This document shows, in pieces, positions 48,437 through 58,501 of a stretch of 61,620 nucleotides of DNA. A program made the position numbers and the translations under genes. Numbering within the stretch: position 1 is the stretch's first letter; every line of letters begins with the position of its first letter. Source of the DNA: Minisyncoccota bacterium (GTDB lineage Bacteria > Patescibacteriota > Microgenomatia > UBA1400 > PJMF01); assembly GCA_003173865.1 (NCBI GenBank), contig PJMF01000009.1, forward strand, positions 1 through 61,620, read 5' to 3'. A model generated the notes under the pieces. It was not told the DNA's origin. It saw nothing but the letters and a program-made list of their open reading frames with translations, and did not search any database.

Positions 48437-49528
48437 TTATTGGGCAGCATTTACCTCGAGTTTGCGGACTCCGTTTTCTTCAGAAAAATTCACTTCTACA
48501 TACTGTGTCGGAGTTCTCTTAAGCAAATCTTTCAAAGACTCAGCCACATGATCAACCCACTCAATCACGACAACGTGATGTGCCCCGATCAGCTCCTGTA
48601 CTCTCAAGCGCTCAAACTCTGCTGCGTTTTCCACTTTCCATAAATCGAGATGAAAAAACTTCCCCGAGACTCCATGCCGCACAAAATCGTATTCTTCAAT
48701 ATAGGTATATGTGGGTGAAGTGATTGTGTCAGTGATTTTTAAAAATTCTGCAACGCCTTTACTAAAAATGGTCTTTCCCATTCCGAGTGAACCGTTCAAA
48801 CCAATCACCAAACCCCGTGACTTGACGTCATTCCAGTACTTCAACATGATTCGCTCCGCAATTGACTTTGTCTCAGCTTCGGAAGTTGACGTAAGTTGCC
48901 AGGTATTAGTTGCAGCTTCTAACACAGAGTTTCCTTGTCGAAAAATAACCGGCGTTGATAATGTGGTATCAATGACCGTCGATGGAGGATTATGCGGCAG
49001 TTCGCCAGCATCTAAAATAAGATCAATATGCAAAGATTGTTTTTCGGATAAATCATCTAAAATATCAGAAATTGCATACGGTTTTTTCCTATCAGAAATA
49101 TTCGCAGAGGTTGCAGTGATTGGACGTCCATATTGTTTCAACAAATCCAGCAAAAAAGCATAATCAGGAATCCGGACACCCAAAGTGCCAAACTCCGACT
49201 CAACTCCGGGCGCGACTACACCGCGGCTTTTGGAAATCACGGTGACTGGTCCAGGCAAAAACCGTTCATAAATCTTGCGCGCTGATTCATTCACATCAAC
49301 GTACTTTTGCGCCATCTCAATATCTGTAACCGCAATTGATAGAGGCTTACCCTCGCGGCGCGCCTTGTACGCGAGCAACTTTGCTACGCCTTGTGGATTG
49401 AGTGCGTCTACGCCGGCTCCATACGTCGTTTCAGTCGGAAATATCACCAACCCACCGGCGCTCAAGACTGTAATTGCCTGGTTGATCGCACTTTGCTGGG
49501 GCTCTTTCTTCAGATCAATAACCTTCAT
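48437..49528 (-). CDS. TsaC (YrdC/Sua5)-TsaE fusion, tRNA t6A biosynthesis
   Basis: TsaC part 'GLVIFPTETTYGAGVDA...KARREGKPLSI...RPITATSANIS'; TsaE part 'VIGLNGSLGMGKTIFSKGVAEFL...ITSPTYTYIEEY...FHLDLWKV'. Confidence 0.9.
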   Translation of the reverse strand: MKVIDLKKEPQQSAINQAITVLSAGGLVIFPTETTYGAGVDALNPQGVAKLLAYKARREGKPLSIAVTDIEMAQKYVDVNESARKIYERFLPGPVTVISKSRGVVAPGVESEFGTLGVRIPDYAFLLDLLKQYGRPITATSANISDRKKPYAISDILDDLSEKQSLHIDLILDAGELPHNPPSTVIDTTLSTPVIFRQGNSVLEAATNTWQLTSTSEAETKSIAERIMLKYWNDVKSRGLVIGLNGSLGMGKTIFSKGVAEFLKITDTITSPTYTYIEEYDFVRHGVSGKFFHLDLWKVENAAEFERLRVQELIGAHHVVVIEWVDHVAESLKDLLKRTPTQYVEVNFSEENGVRKLEVNAAQ

Positions 49529-49566
49529 ATCAGGACTTTCCTTGAGCTGTATTATATAATGGAAGG

Positions 49567-49914
49567 ATGCCAATGCTCCCACTTTCTTACTATAGCGATG
49601 AATCAAGCCATATTCCGCTCAAAGTGAGTATTTTTGCTAAGGTTCATGAAATGCGCAGTACTGTGCAGCAGCTTACTCAAATTGCTGAGTTACCGTCTCA
49701 ACAAAAAGCTGCTTGGCTTAGCGAGAACGAAGACATGTTGCAAACGTTACTCGATGTGATTACGCAGCAAGCTCCAGTGCATTTTGAAGAGCCAGATATG
49801 GATGCAGAGATGATGAAACTGTTGATGGAGTATACGCTTGTATTGCAAGATCTCATGGCAGTGGTCCAAAGTATTTTTACTGTTCAGAAAAAGAAGAAGA
49901 AGAAAACTTCCTAA
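49567..49914 (+). CDS. Hypothetical protein
   Basis: ORF preceding yidC on same strand. Confidence 0.5.
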   Translation: MPMLPLSYYSDESSHIPLKVSIFAKVHEMRSTVQQLTQIAELPSQQKAAWLSENEDMLQTLLDVITQQAPVHFEEPDMDAEMMKLLMEYTLVLQDLMAVVQSIFTVQKKKKKKTS

Positions 49915-49917
49915 ACT

Positions 49918-50772
49918 ATGTTCCTTGTAGATATTTTTATCCACTTCATCTATCAACCTTTTTTGAATATTTTGGTTTTTTTCTATTGGATCGATACGAT
50001 TATCTCCCGAGGTCATCCTGACATGGGTATTGCTGTGATTATGTTAACGGTGGTGATTCGCATTTTGCTGTTGCCGATGTCACTCGCAGAAGATAAAAGT
50101 GAAAACGAGCGTCGCGAGTTGCTCGCCAAAATGCATGAATTTGAGGTGCAGTATGCTCACGATCCAATCACACTGCGCAATGAAACCAAAAAGCTTTTTC
50201 GCCGCAATGGCAAAGTCGTAGCTGCTGAGATGTTTTCTTTTTTTGTGCAAGCAGCGATTGCATTGATGCTCTGGAAAATGTTTGATACAGGCCTCAAGGG
50301 TGACGATTTGCACTTGCTGTGGAATTTTATGCCCAAAGTAGACCTTCCTTTTAATTTGGTCTTTTTAGGCAAGTATGATCTGACAAAAACCAACTTCACT
50401 TTAAATCTAATTCAGTCATTGATGATTTTTATAGTCGAGACGGCAGCGATTCTTACATCGCCGTATCCGCCAATGAAAGGGGAAGTAGTGCGCTTGCAGC
50501 TCGTCTTGCCTATTGTTTCTTTCTTGGCGTTTATGTTGTTGCCAGCCGGAAAAAAAGTATTTGTGATTACGGCGTTAATCATCAGTTTGGTGATTATTAT
50601 TTATAAATATATCCGTCGTCTCATTCAAGATTACACAGCAAGAAATGTCGAAAAAGAACTCGCTGCCCAAAAAGAAGCCGAGGTGGCTGAGCGAGCCAAA
50701 CTCATCGAGCAGTTTCAAATGGCAAACCAAATGCTGCAACAACAAAATAAAGATGGGTCAAAGACAACTTAG
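49918..50772 (+). CDS. yidC: YidC/Oxa1 family membrane insertase
   Basis: 'FIYQPFLNILVFFYW', 'MGIAVIMLTVVIRILLLPMS'. Confidence 0.8.
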   Translation: MFLVDIFIHFIYQPFLNILVFFYWIDTIISRGHPDMGIAVIMLTVVIRILLLPMSLAEDKSENERRELLAKMHEFEVQYAHDPITLRNETKKLFRRNGKVVAAEMFSFFVQAAIALMLWKMFDTGLKGDDLHLLWNFMPKVDLPFNLVFLGKYDLTKTNFTLNLIQSLMIFIVETAAILTSPYPPMKGEVVRLQLVLPIVSFLAFMLLPAGKKVFVITALIISLVIIIYKYIRRLIQDYTARNVEKELAAQKEAEVAERAKLIEQFQMANQMLQQQNKDGSKTT

Positions 50773-51230
50773 CGCTTTTGTACAAACACAAAGACTTTTG
50801 CTCCTGAGCTTTCTTCAATCACTACGGTCTTGCCTTGAATTTTTGGACCGAATTGATTTGTATCAATACAAATAAGTCCTTGGGTGTAGTTTGTATAGTC
50901 AAAATGTTTAACAAGTGGTTGCTTATCTGGACCGAAATATACAGTGGCATTAAGACTTAAATTTCTCTGTTTACTGTTTTCATCTGTAATCGGTAATTTA
51001 TATAAAATGTCGATTGTGTTGCCGTACTTTACTTTTGGTTCAGTCACTAAAATAACGGTACCTTCAGTATTGGTTGCTTCGTGACCAATAAGTTGAAGTA
51101 ATCCATCGGGCCCTAAGTGATTAAAGACATGTGCAAGCTCATATTCTTTGCGGGTTGTTTCGTTTCGTTGCCCTTTATCTGAGCTATCCATAAGTGCTAA
51201 CATTTGTGACATTTTTTCTGTGTATGCCAT
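50769..51230 (-). CDS. Hypothetical protein downstream of SAM riboswitch-like leader
   Basis: ATG 51230 preceded by AAAAAGGA. Confidence 0.65.
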   Translation of the reverse strand: MAYTEKMSQMLALMDSSDKGQRNETTRKEYELAHVFNHLGPDGLLQLIGHEATNTEGTVILVTEPKVKYGNTIDILYKLPITDENSKQRNLSLNATVYFGPDKQPLVKHFDYTNYTQGLICIDTNQFGPKIQGKTVVIEESSGAKVFVFVQKR

Positions 51231-51315
51231 ACAGCGTTTCCTTTTTAATACTTGATAGAAAATTTTCACTCCGTTCTTTGAGCGAATCTCCTTTCTACAA
51301 GAGTGAGGAAAGCCA

Positions 51316-51340
51316 TAAAAAACCTCTTAGGGAAAGAGGT
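51316..51340 (-). terminator. Intrinsic terminator of the riboswitch leader
   Basis: Minus strand ACCTCTT-TCCCT-AAGAGGT followed by TTTTTT, between aptamer and start codon. Confidence 0.75.
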
Positions 51341-51381
51341 GTGTCTTTTTTATTTTCCTCTGCGTTGAACAGAAGAAATCG

Positions 51382-51481
51382 AATCTTTCCCCGAAGGGTT
51401 GGATGGAGCACCGTATTTTCTGAGCGAAAATCGGTTGCTGGATAGATCAACGAGCCAAAACTCTCCCTATCACTCTTGATT
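51382..51481 (-). promoter_or_regulatory. SAM-I (S-box)-like riboswitch aptamer
   Basis: Minus strand AATCAAGAGTGATAGGGAGAGTTTTGGCTCGTTGATCTATCCAGCAACCGATTTTCGCTCAGAAAATACGGTGCTCCATCCAACCCTTCGGGGAAAGATT: conserved AUCAAGAG, GGGA...UGA, GCAACC, GGUGCU...UCC, GAAAGAU blocks, P3 and P4 hairpins, UGG/CCA pseudoknot. Confidence 0.85.
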
Positions 51482-51546
51482 GTGTATTCACTTGTTAATG
51501 TTAAGGCAATTGTAACTTGAAATGGGGAGAAAGGAAGGAGGAGAAG

Positions 51547-52476
51547 TTATTTTGCAGCCAGCGCTGCTTCAAGAGGTGATATTTCTTGTACTAGATTCGC
51601 AATTGTGTGGTATAAAAAATCAACAATATAAAGATCACTTAATAGTGACTCCAATTGTCCATTATCTGTCCAAAATTCTAGTTTTTGCATCAAATTAAAG
51701 AGTCTTTTTTGAGGACTGACAGTAGATTTATAATCAAAAATGTTTGCAAAAGTTTTGTCATCTTTGTCCGTATAAGGTAAATCCTGATCAGGAGTTGAAA
51801 CACTAGAGGTATTCTTTAGGTTTAAGTCATAAATGTGGCTATGAAGCAAATCTAATAATTCAATAATTGATGTTATGCTCTCGATTCCATCTGAAGGATT
51901 ACTGAAAATAGCAGAGAGTTGAGCTATTAATTCTTTAATTTCTCCCTCAATTTGTGCGTTGGGTGATTGTGGTTGTTCTAAAAGTTTCTTAACACAGATT
52001 CGTAAGTTATCGTTTATTTCAAGAAACATTTGAATAAATGCTGGATGTCCAAAAACGGGATCTTTTCCTAATACACCACGATGAATGAGAGCCACAAGTA
52101 TACGGGCTCTATCCATAAATTCTTTGACGAGTTCATCTGGAGGAATGTAAGATTCTTGAGCGCCAGTAGTTTTTCGTAATTGAGAACAAAGCTCTTCATC
52201 TCCGCTTGCAGCTCCCCTTATGTTCAATTTAAATATGTATGCTTCAGCAAAAGAATTTTGTAAACAATTCATGAGCTCTATCAGCTGATACCTGGAACCT
52301 TCAACAGATTTGTATAGAGCAACGTCCCGAGACATTTGTAATTCTCTTGCTAAGAGACATAAGACATTTCGGAAAACTTGATTCGGATTATCGGTCTCAA
52401 CCAGAAAATTGATCTGATTTTGATCTAAACCATTGTGCCTCGAGGTGAATTTACTTTCTACTGCATTTCCTATCAT
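51547..52476 (-). CDS. Hypothetical helical protein
   Basis: Long ORF. Confidence 0.55.
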   Translation of the reverse strand: MIGNAVESKFTSRHNGLDQNQINFLVETDNPNQVFRNVLCLLARELQMSRDVALYKSVEGSRYQLIELMNCLQNSFAEAYIFKLNIRGAASGDEELCSQLRKTTGAQESYIPPDELVKEFMDRARILVALIHRGVLGKDPVFGHPAFIQMFLEINDNLRICVKKLLEQPQSPNAQIEGEIKELIAQLSAIFSNPSDGIESITSIIELLDLLHSHIYDLNLKNTSSVSTPDQDLPYTDKDDKTFANIFDYKSTVSPQKRLFNLMQKLEFWTDNGQLESLLSDLYIVDFLYHTIANLVQEISPLEAALAAK

Positions 52477-52508
52477 AAATAATAACTTTCTTTACGTTAA
52501 TCTGGGTG

Positions 52509-52922
52509 TTAAACAAGATCAAATTTTTCAAATCTTTCTAGATTTTCGATCAGAGTACAATACAAAAGTTGAACGACAGGATCAGGTCCATTTTCAGAAT
52601 CTGCACTTTGTTCTAAAAATTCCTCGGTTGTATCTTCAGTAACAAGTCCGTCATCTAAGAGTTCATTGGGTGTGTAAGCACTCTGCATTTCGAGAACTCC
52701 AACAATGGGTACTAATTTTATAACACGACCCTCTCCAATCATTTGAAGAGCTATCCCTGAATGATTCCTCAGTTCTTTAACTGCTTTAACAATTGCAGCT
52801 GTTATAAATTTCTGACTGCCTTTTTTTCCGAAAGATTCTGGATTAGATATAACAGTTTGAGTATTTTCATTGAGTTCTTCTACAATCTGTGCTGGTGTTC
52901 TCAGTTCTGCTGGGTTTATCAT
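52509..52922 (-). CDS. Hypothetical protein
   Basis: ORF with upstream GGAGG-like SD. Confidence 0.55.
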   Translation of the reverse strand: MINPAELRTPAQIVEELNENTQTVISNPESFGKKGSQKFITAAIVKAVKELRNHSGIALQMIGEGRVIKLVPIVGVLEMQSAYTPNELLDDGLVTEDTTEEFLEQSADSENGPDPVVQLLYCTLIENLERFEKFDLV

Positions 52923-53062
52923 ACCAGCCTCCTCTTTTTTTCATTTTTAATAAAAAGCCACGAAAACTTTCAGCTATTTTAACAGACGATCGCAACTTGT
53001 AAACTGAAGTTTGAGTTTTTGCTCATTCCACACTTCCGGCCGTGACAGTATATAATAGACGC

Positions 53063-53710
53063 ATGGAATTTGACCGTTTAGTGGTGTCGTTCATGGTTGA
53101 TGAGGTGGTGGGGGGATTTTTTATCTCCGTCCCGCCTGGTCATGTTGCTTGCGTCTACGACCGTGGTCGGGGTGTTTTGCCGCGCGTCTGGGGACCTGGT
53201 CTGCACTTGAAGATTCCTTTTTGGCAAGTTGCCAAGCTTTTCAATGCTCAAATTCTGGAGTACTCAATTCGCCGTGACTTTGATTTTTCTGCGAACAAAG
53301 AGGCACTTGGTGACCAACCGGTCATTACTAATACCAATGATGGAAGAGATATTTCGATTGAAGGATCAATTCTTTTTAGAATCGACCGTCATAATGCGCC
53401 TGAACTCTGGGAAAATTTAGGTGAAAACGTCGTCTCAAAAGTAGTCCGACCTTTTTCGCGCAGTCGCATTGCCTCTGCTTTTGCCGAGTTAACTCTCGAC
53501 CAAATTAAACAAAATCGTACTCAAATCGAACAAATTATTCGTGAAGATCTCAACGAGCACTTCAAGAATCGTGGTCTCAACTGCGAAGGCTTTTTGCTTT
53601 CGGAAGTGAAACTTCTGCACCCCAAGGGCAAAGAAGAGACAATCCTCAAGGAAGATGTGGCGATGATTAGTCAGGCTGCTCCGCATGTGGTTGTAAGGCC
53701 TGAGGAGTAA
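53063..53710 (+). CDS. SPFH/Band 7 domain protein
   Basis: 'FFISVPPGHVACVYDRGRGVLPRVWGPGLHLKIPFWQVAKLFNAQ', 'ISIEGSILFRID'. Confidence 0.8.
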   Translation: MEFDRLVVSFMVDEVVGGFFISVPPGHVACVYDRGRGVLPRVWGPGLHLKIPFWQVAKLFNAQILEYSIRRDFDFSANKEALGDQPVITNTNDGRDISIEGSILFRIDRHNAPELWENLGENVVSKVVRPFSRSRIASAFAELTLDQIKQNRTQIEQIIREDLNEHFKNRGLNCEGFLLSEVKLLHPKGKEETILKEDVAMISQAAPHVVVRPEE

Positions 53711-53716
53711 GTACGT

Positions 53717-54241
53717 ATGTTTAATCAAGAGCGTAGTGTTCAAAGGCACGATACACACCCAATTACTCAAGATGCTTATGTGGCGGAAACATTCCCTAAG
53801 CTTCGTGAGCTTATAAATCAAAGACTGCACCTCATGGAGCAGGATGTCGTACAAGAAAAAGCTGACATAGTTAAAAGAGTAAGTCAGAGATCCGGTTTGG
53901 GTGGAATTTTCTCTCAAGTAAAGGAGCTTCTCGAAAATCGTAATAAACCACCTCAAGGACCTAAATTACAACGAGCTCTACAAAATGCGTGTGCGCAGAT
54001 ATTTAGTGAATGGAGAAAAAGATATTTTCCTGATGTCAAAGCAATTCAAGTTACTGACGACTACTACCTTTTAAAAAATGGAGCACTGTGCAATCGAGAA
54101 ACTCTCGAAGATTTCAATTTTGCAAAGACAGGAGAGGTGATAACTTTAGCATACATACTTGCTGGACAGGCACGTACTCAAGATCTCTTAAATAGAGCTG
54201 CAAGAAATGCTGCTCAAAAACCGTTTAATATATCCAAATAA
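53717..54241 (+). CDS. Hypothetical protein
   Basis: ORF immediately after the SPFH gene. Confidence 0.5.
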   Translation: MFNQERSVQRHDTHPITQDAYVAETFPKLRELINQRLHLMEQDVVQEKADIVKRVSQRSGLGGIFSQVKELLENRNKPPQGPKLQRALQNACAQIFSEWRKRYFPDVKAIQVTDDYYLLKNGALCNRETLEDFNFAKTGEVITLAYILAGQARTQDLLNRAARNAAQKPFNISK

Positions 54242-54255
54242 CTTCAACACCCCCG

Positions 54256-54284
54256 TTGACAGAAATTTAGCAGTTGCATATACT
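54256..54284 (+). promoter_or_regulatory. groESL promoter (TTGACA-17-TATACT)
   Basis: TTGACA 54256-54261, TATACT 54279-54284; TAGCAG...CTGCTA inverted repeat overlaps -10/start. Confidence 0.75.
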
Positions 54285-54371
54285 AGCTGCTAGTTGCAGG
54301 TGCTGCTCAGCCTCGACTGAATTATCAAAAAAACTTGATTAAACAAGTAAAAAAACTTTAGAGGAGGTCTC

Positions 54372-54677
54372 ATGAAGGGAACTTTAAGTGTCTCTCAACT
54401 ACAACCGTTAGCAGGCTATGTGCTTGTTGAGCCTGCTAAAACTCAAAAGCAAACTGCTTCGGGGATTATTTTGCCAGATTCTCATGACGAAAAGCCACAG
54501 CATGGAACAGTCTTGGCTGTAGGTGGTGCAGTATATGTAGATGGGAAAGAGATTATGGCACCAGTCAAAAAAGGCGACCAAGTGATCTACAAAAAATGGG
54601 GTGGAAATGATTTTAAAATTGGGGATGTGGAGTATCAATTTTTAAAGTTTGAAGACATATTAGCAGTTATTAAGTAA
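54372..54677 (+). CDS. groES: Co-chaperonin GroES
   Basis: 'LQPLAGYVLVEPAKTQKQTASGIILPDSHDEKPQHGTVLAVG'; SD GAGGAGGT. Confidence 0.95.
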   Translation: MKGTLSVSQLQPLAGYVLVEPAKTQKQTASGIILPDSHDEKPQHGTVLAVGGAVYVDGKEIMAPVKKGDQVIYKKWGGNDFKIGDVEYQFLKFEDILAVIK

Positions 54678-56379
<1,702 letters not shown>

Positions 56380-56384
56380 TCTAC

Positions 56385-56476
56385 GAAGGTAGACTCACTT
56401 CGAAAAGACGAGATCGCACCGAAGTCTTCGAAGATACTCACACAGCGCTCAAGTCTTTTCTCAGTGAGCTACCTTC
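56385..56476 (+). ncRNA. Conserved long-hairpin RNA element, copy 3 (groEL 3' UTR)
   Basis: GAAGGTAG/CTACCTTC, CTCACT/AGTGAG and GAAAAGAC/GTCTTTTC arms; core GAGATCGCACC...GATACTCACACAGCGCTCAA. Confidence 0.7.
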
Positions 56477-56493
56477 TTATTAAGAAGTTAATG

Positions 56494-56526
56494 AAAAACT
56501 CCTCCGCGAAAGTGGGGGAGTTTTTT
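56494..56526 (+). terminator. Intrinsic terminator after groEL/RNA element
   Basis: AAAACTCCTCCGCGAAAGTGGGGGAGTTTTTT. Confidence 0.85.
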
Positions 56527-56544
56527 AATGTTAAAATAAAAAAG

Positions 56545-57045
56545 ATGAAAACGACTGACAATCAACAAGAAATGTTTATTGTGGTTGATGAGAATGACAT
56601 GGTACTTGGATATAAAACGCGTTACGAATGCCATCACGACAAGACGCTTATTCATCGTTCGGCAGGTTTGGTGATCTTCAATGATCGCGGAGAAATTTTA
56701 TTACAAAAAAGAAGTCTTACCAAAGATACATATCCTGGTTTCTACACGCTTTCCGCCAGTGGGCATGTGAATAAGGGAGAAACTCCCGCAGAAGCAATCA
56801 CCAGGGAAGCAATCGAAGAAATTGGAGCTCACATTCAACCGGAATTCAAAATGAAGTTTTTATATGAAGATCCCAGAGAGACAGAAATAGATTATTTGTT
56901 TACTACTCAGCACGACGGCCCCTTTCTGCCCAATCCTTTAGAAGTGGAGGAAGTTGCGTTTTTTTCGCTTGAAGAAGTAAAGCAAATGAAAGACGTGCTT
57001 ACTCCTGGAGCATTGTTTTCTCTAGAAAAATTGTCTTTACTATAA
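56545..57045 (+). CDS. NUDIX hydrolase (YfcD/IPP-isomerase-like)
   Basis: 'GHVNKGETPAEAITREAIEEIG' Nudix box; 'LLQKRSLTKDTYPGFYTLSASGHV'. Confidence 0.85.
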   Translation: MKTTDNQQEMFIVVDENDMVLGYKTRYECHHDKTLIHRSAGLVIFNDRGEILLQKRSLTKDTYPGFYTLSASGHVNKGETPAEAITREAIEEIGAHIQPEFKMKFLYEDPRETEIDYLFTTQHDGPFLPNPLEVEEVAFFSLEEVKQMKDVLTPGALFSLEKLSLL

Positions 57046-57057
57046 ATTCTTTTCCCC

Positions 57058-57089
57058 ACTTGTCTATTTTAAGTAACTTGTGTATTTTA
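57058..57089 (+). promoter_or_regulatory. Direct-repeat operator candidate upstream of XRE gene
   Basis: ACTTGTCTATTTTA (57058-57071) and ACTTGTGTATTTTA (57076-57089), 18-bp period, one mismatch. Confidence 0.45.
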
Positions 57090-57097
57090 TGCATCAT

Positions 57098-58501
57098 ATG
57101 ACAAGCATGACAAATCAATCGTTTGGGCAATCTATTATTGCGCTCCGCAAAAAACAGAAGTTAACGCAAGAAAATCTAGCGAAGAGAATTGGTGTGCATC
57201 GCAGTTTTATTTCTGGAATTGAAAAAGGTGAGCGCAACATTACGCTCGCCACGATTGTGAAGTTAGCAAAGGCGTTTGAAGTCGAGCCGGTAGAGTTGTT
57301 TACCTCATCAATGATTGAGTTGTCCACGCAGGTTGCTGAAACAGTGGTTCCTCAACCAGTCACTTTTCTGAAAATTGGTGGTACCTGGGACATGATTGCG
57401 ACGCCACAAGGATTTAAAGGGAGTGGAAAACTTGATGATACAGCAGTTGAAGAACTCGAAAAAAGCGTTGATCATAATGAGTTCGAGTTAATGAAAATTC
57501 TCGAGAAAAAATGGTCAGAAGTGCAACCAATACAAGAAGGATTAGGTGCACATTTATTTTGGGCAAAAGGCATTCAAAAAATAATTTCGGGTCCTTTTTT
57601 CCCATTGTTCAGTGGTGATAGTTCACATTTGAGAGCAGCATATATGGCGCCACTTTTGGCATACATTTTAAAAACATTTCAGGATGCACCAACCAGACCA
57701 ATCATTGCGGGATTTGGAACAGATACAACTGATATCTTTCTTGGTTTGCTCGATCCACTTCTTTTTGGGAGTGGGTATGCACCTTTCCTACTGACGGGAG
57801 CAAATCGTAGTTACCGTGAAGCGCATTCCGACGCTCCTCAAAATTTCTCAGATGCGGCGCAGGCTGCTCGTATGCACCTTCCTGCAGGAGCGTACTATAT
57901 CTTTAATAACTTTATCTATCGCGGTAGCGACATGGTAAAAATTGATCCACATGAAGATCCTCAATCTCTTGAGGGCATGGTGACTTTTTTTTCACCACAT
58001 CGTACACAAAAAAATCTTAAAAATGACACTCTTAAGTCAATGGCGAAAGCTCAAATAGAAAGTTCTTCTTGGAGTGCTTCACAAATCAACACTGCGCTTC
58101 AACAGATAGTAACACTCGATTTAGGTCACGCGAACCCAATTGAGCTTGAAGTGAAAAAACTGGAAGATCCAAGTTTCAAAGCAGTAATTATTGCGGCGCA
58201 CGCATTAGGAAATGCATCGTTACCCATTCGACGAGCTGTGCTCAAAGCTGTCCGAGAAAACAAATTAGTCATGGTCGTGAGTCGTTGCTTAATTGGTGAG
58301 ACGAGTGATCGCTACTCCGCCTCGCTCACGAGTGTAAACACACGGGAACTTGTTGATGAAAAAGTGCTTCTGATCAATGGAAAAAAGCTTGGTGTCTTTG
58401 CAGCCCGAGGGATATTACTACGGGCGCTTTTAGAAGAAAAAAATCAAGCGCAAACACAAGAATTTGTGGACAAATACTCAGTTGCACTTGGATTTACGTA
58501 G
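57098..58501 (+). CDS. XRE-family HTH fused to asparaginase-fold domain
   Basis: HTH 'IIALRKKQKLTQENLAKRIGVHRSFISGIEKGERNITLATIVKLAKAFEV'; asparaginase-like 'FLKIGGTWDMI', 'GFGTDTTDI', 'FLLTGANRSYREAHSDAPQNFSDA', 'AHALGNASLP'. Confidence 0.8.
   Translation: MTSMTNQSFGQSIIALRKKQKLTQENLAKRIGVHRSFISGIEKGERNITLATIVKLAKAFEVEPVELFTSSMIELSTQVAETVVPQPVTFLKIGGTWDMIATPQGFKGSGKLDDTAVEELEKSVDHNEFELMKILEKKWSEVQPIQEGLGAHLFWAKGIQKIISGPFFPLFSGDSSHLRAAYMAPLLAYILKTFQDAPTRPIIAGFGTDTTDIFLGLLDPLLFGSGYAPFLLTGANRSYREAHSDAPQNFSDAAQAARMHLPAGAYYIFNNFIYRGSDMVKIDPHEDPQSLEGMVTFFSPHRTQKNLKNDTLKSMAKAQIESSSWSASQINTALQQIVTLDLGHANPIELEVKKLEDPSFKAVIIAAHALGNASLPIRRAVLKAVRENKLVMVVSRCLIGETSDRYSASLTSVNTRELVDEKVLLINGKKLGVFAARGILLRALLEEKNQAQTQEFVDKYSVALGFT

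Noticed and set aside
54268-54292. CIRCE element at groESL
   Set aside because: Inverted repeat present but arms and spacer do not match the CIRCE consensus; kept only as an unusual operator candidate.
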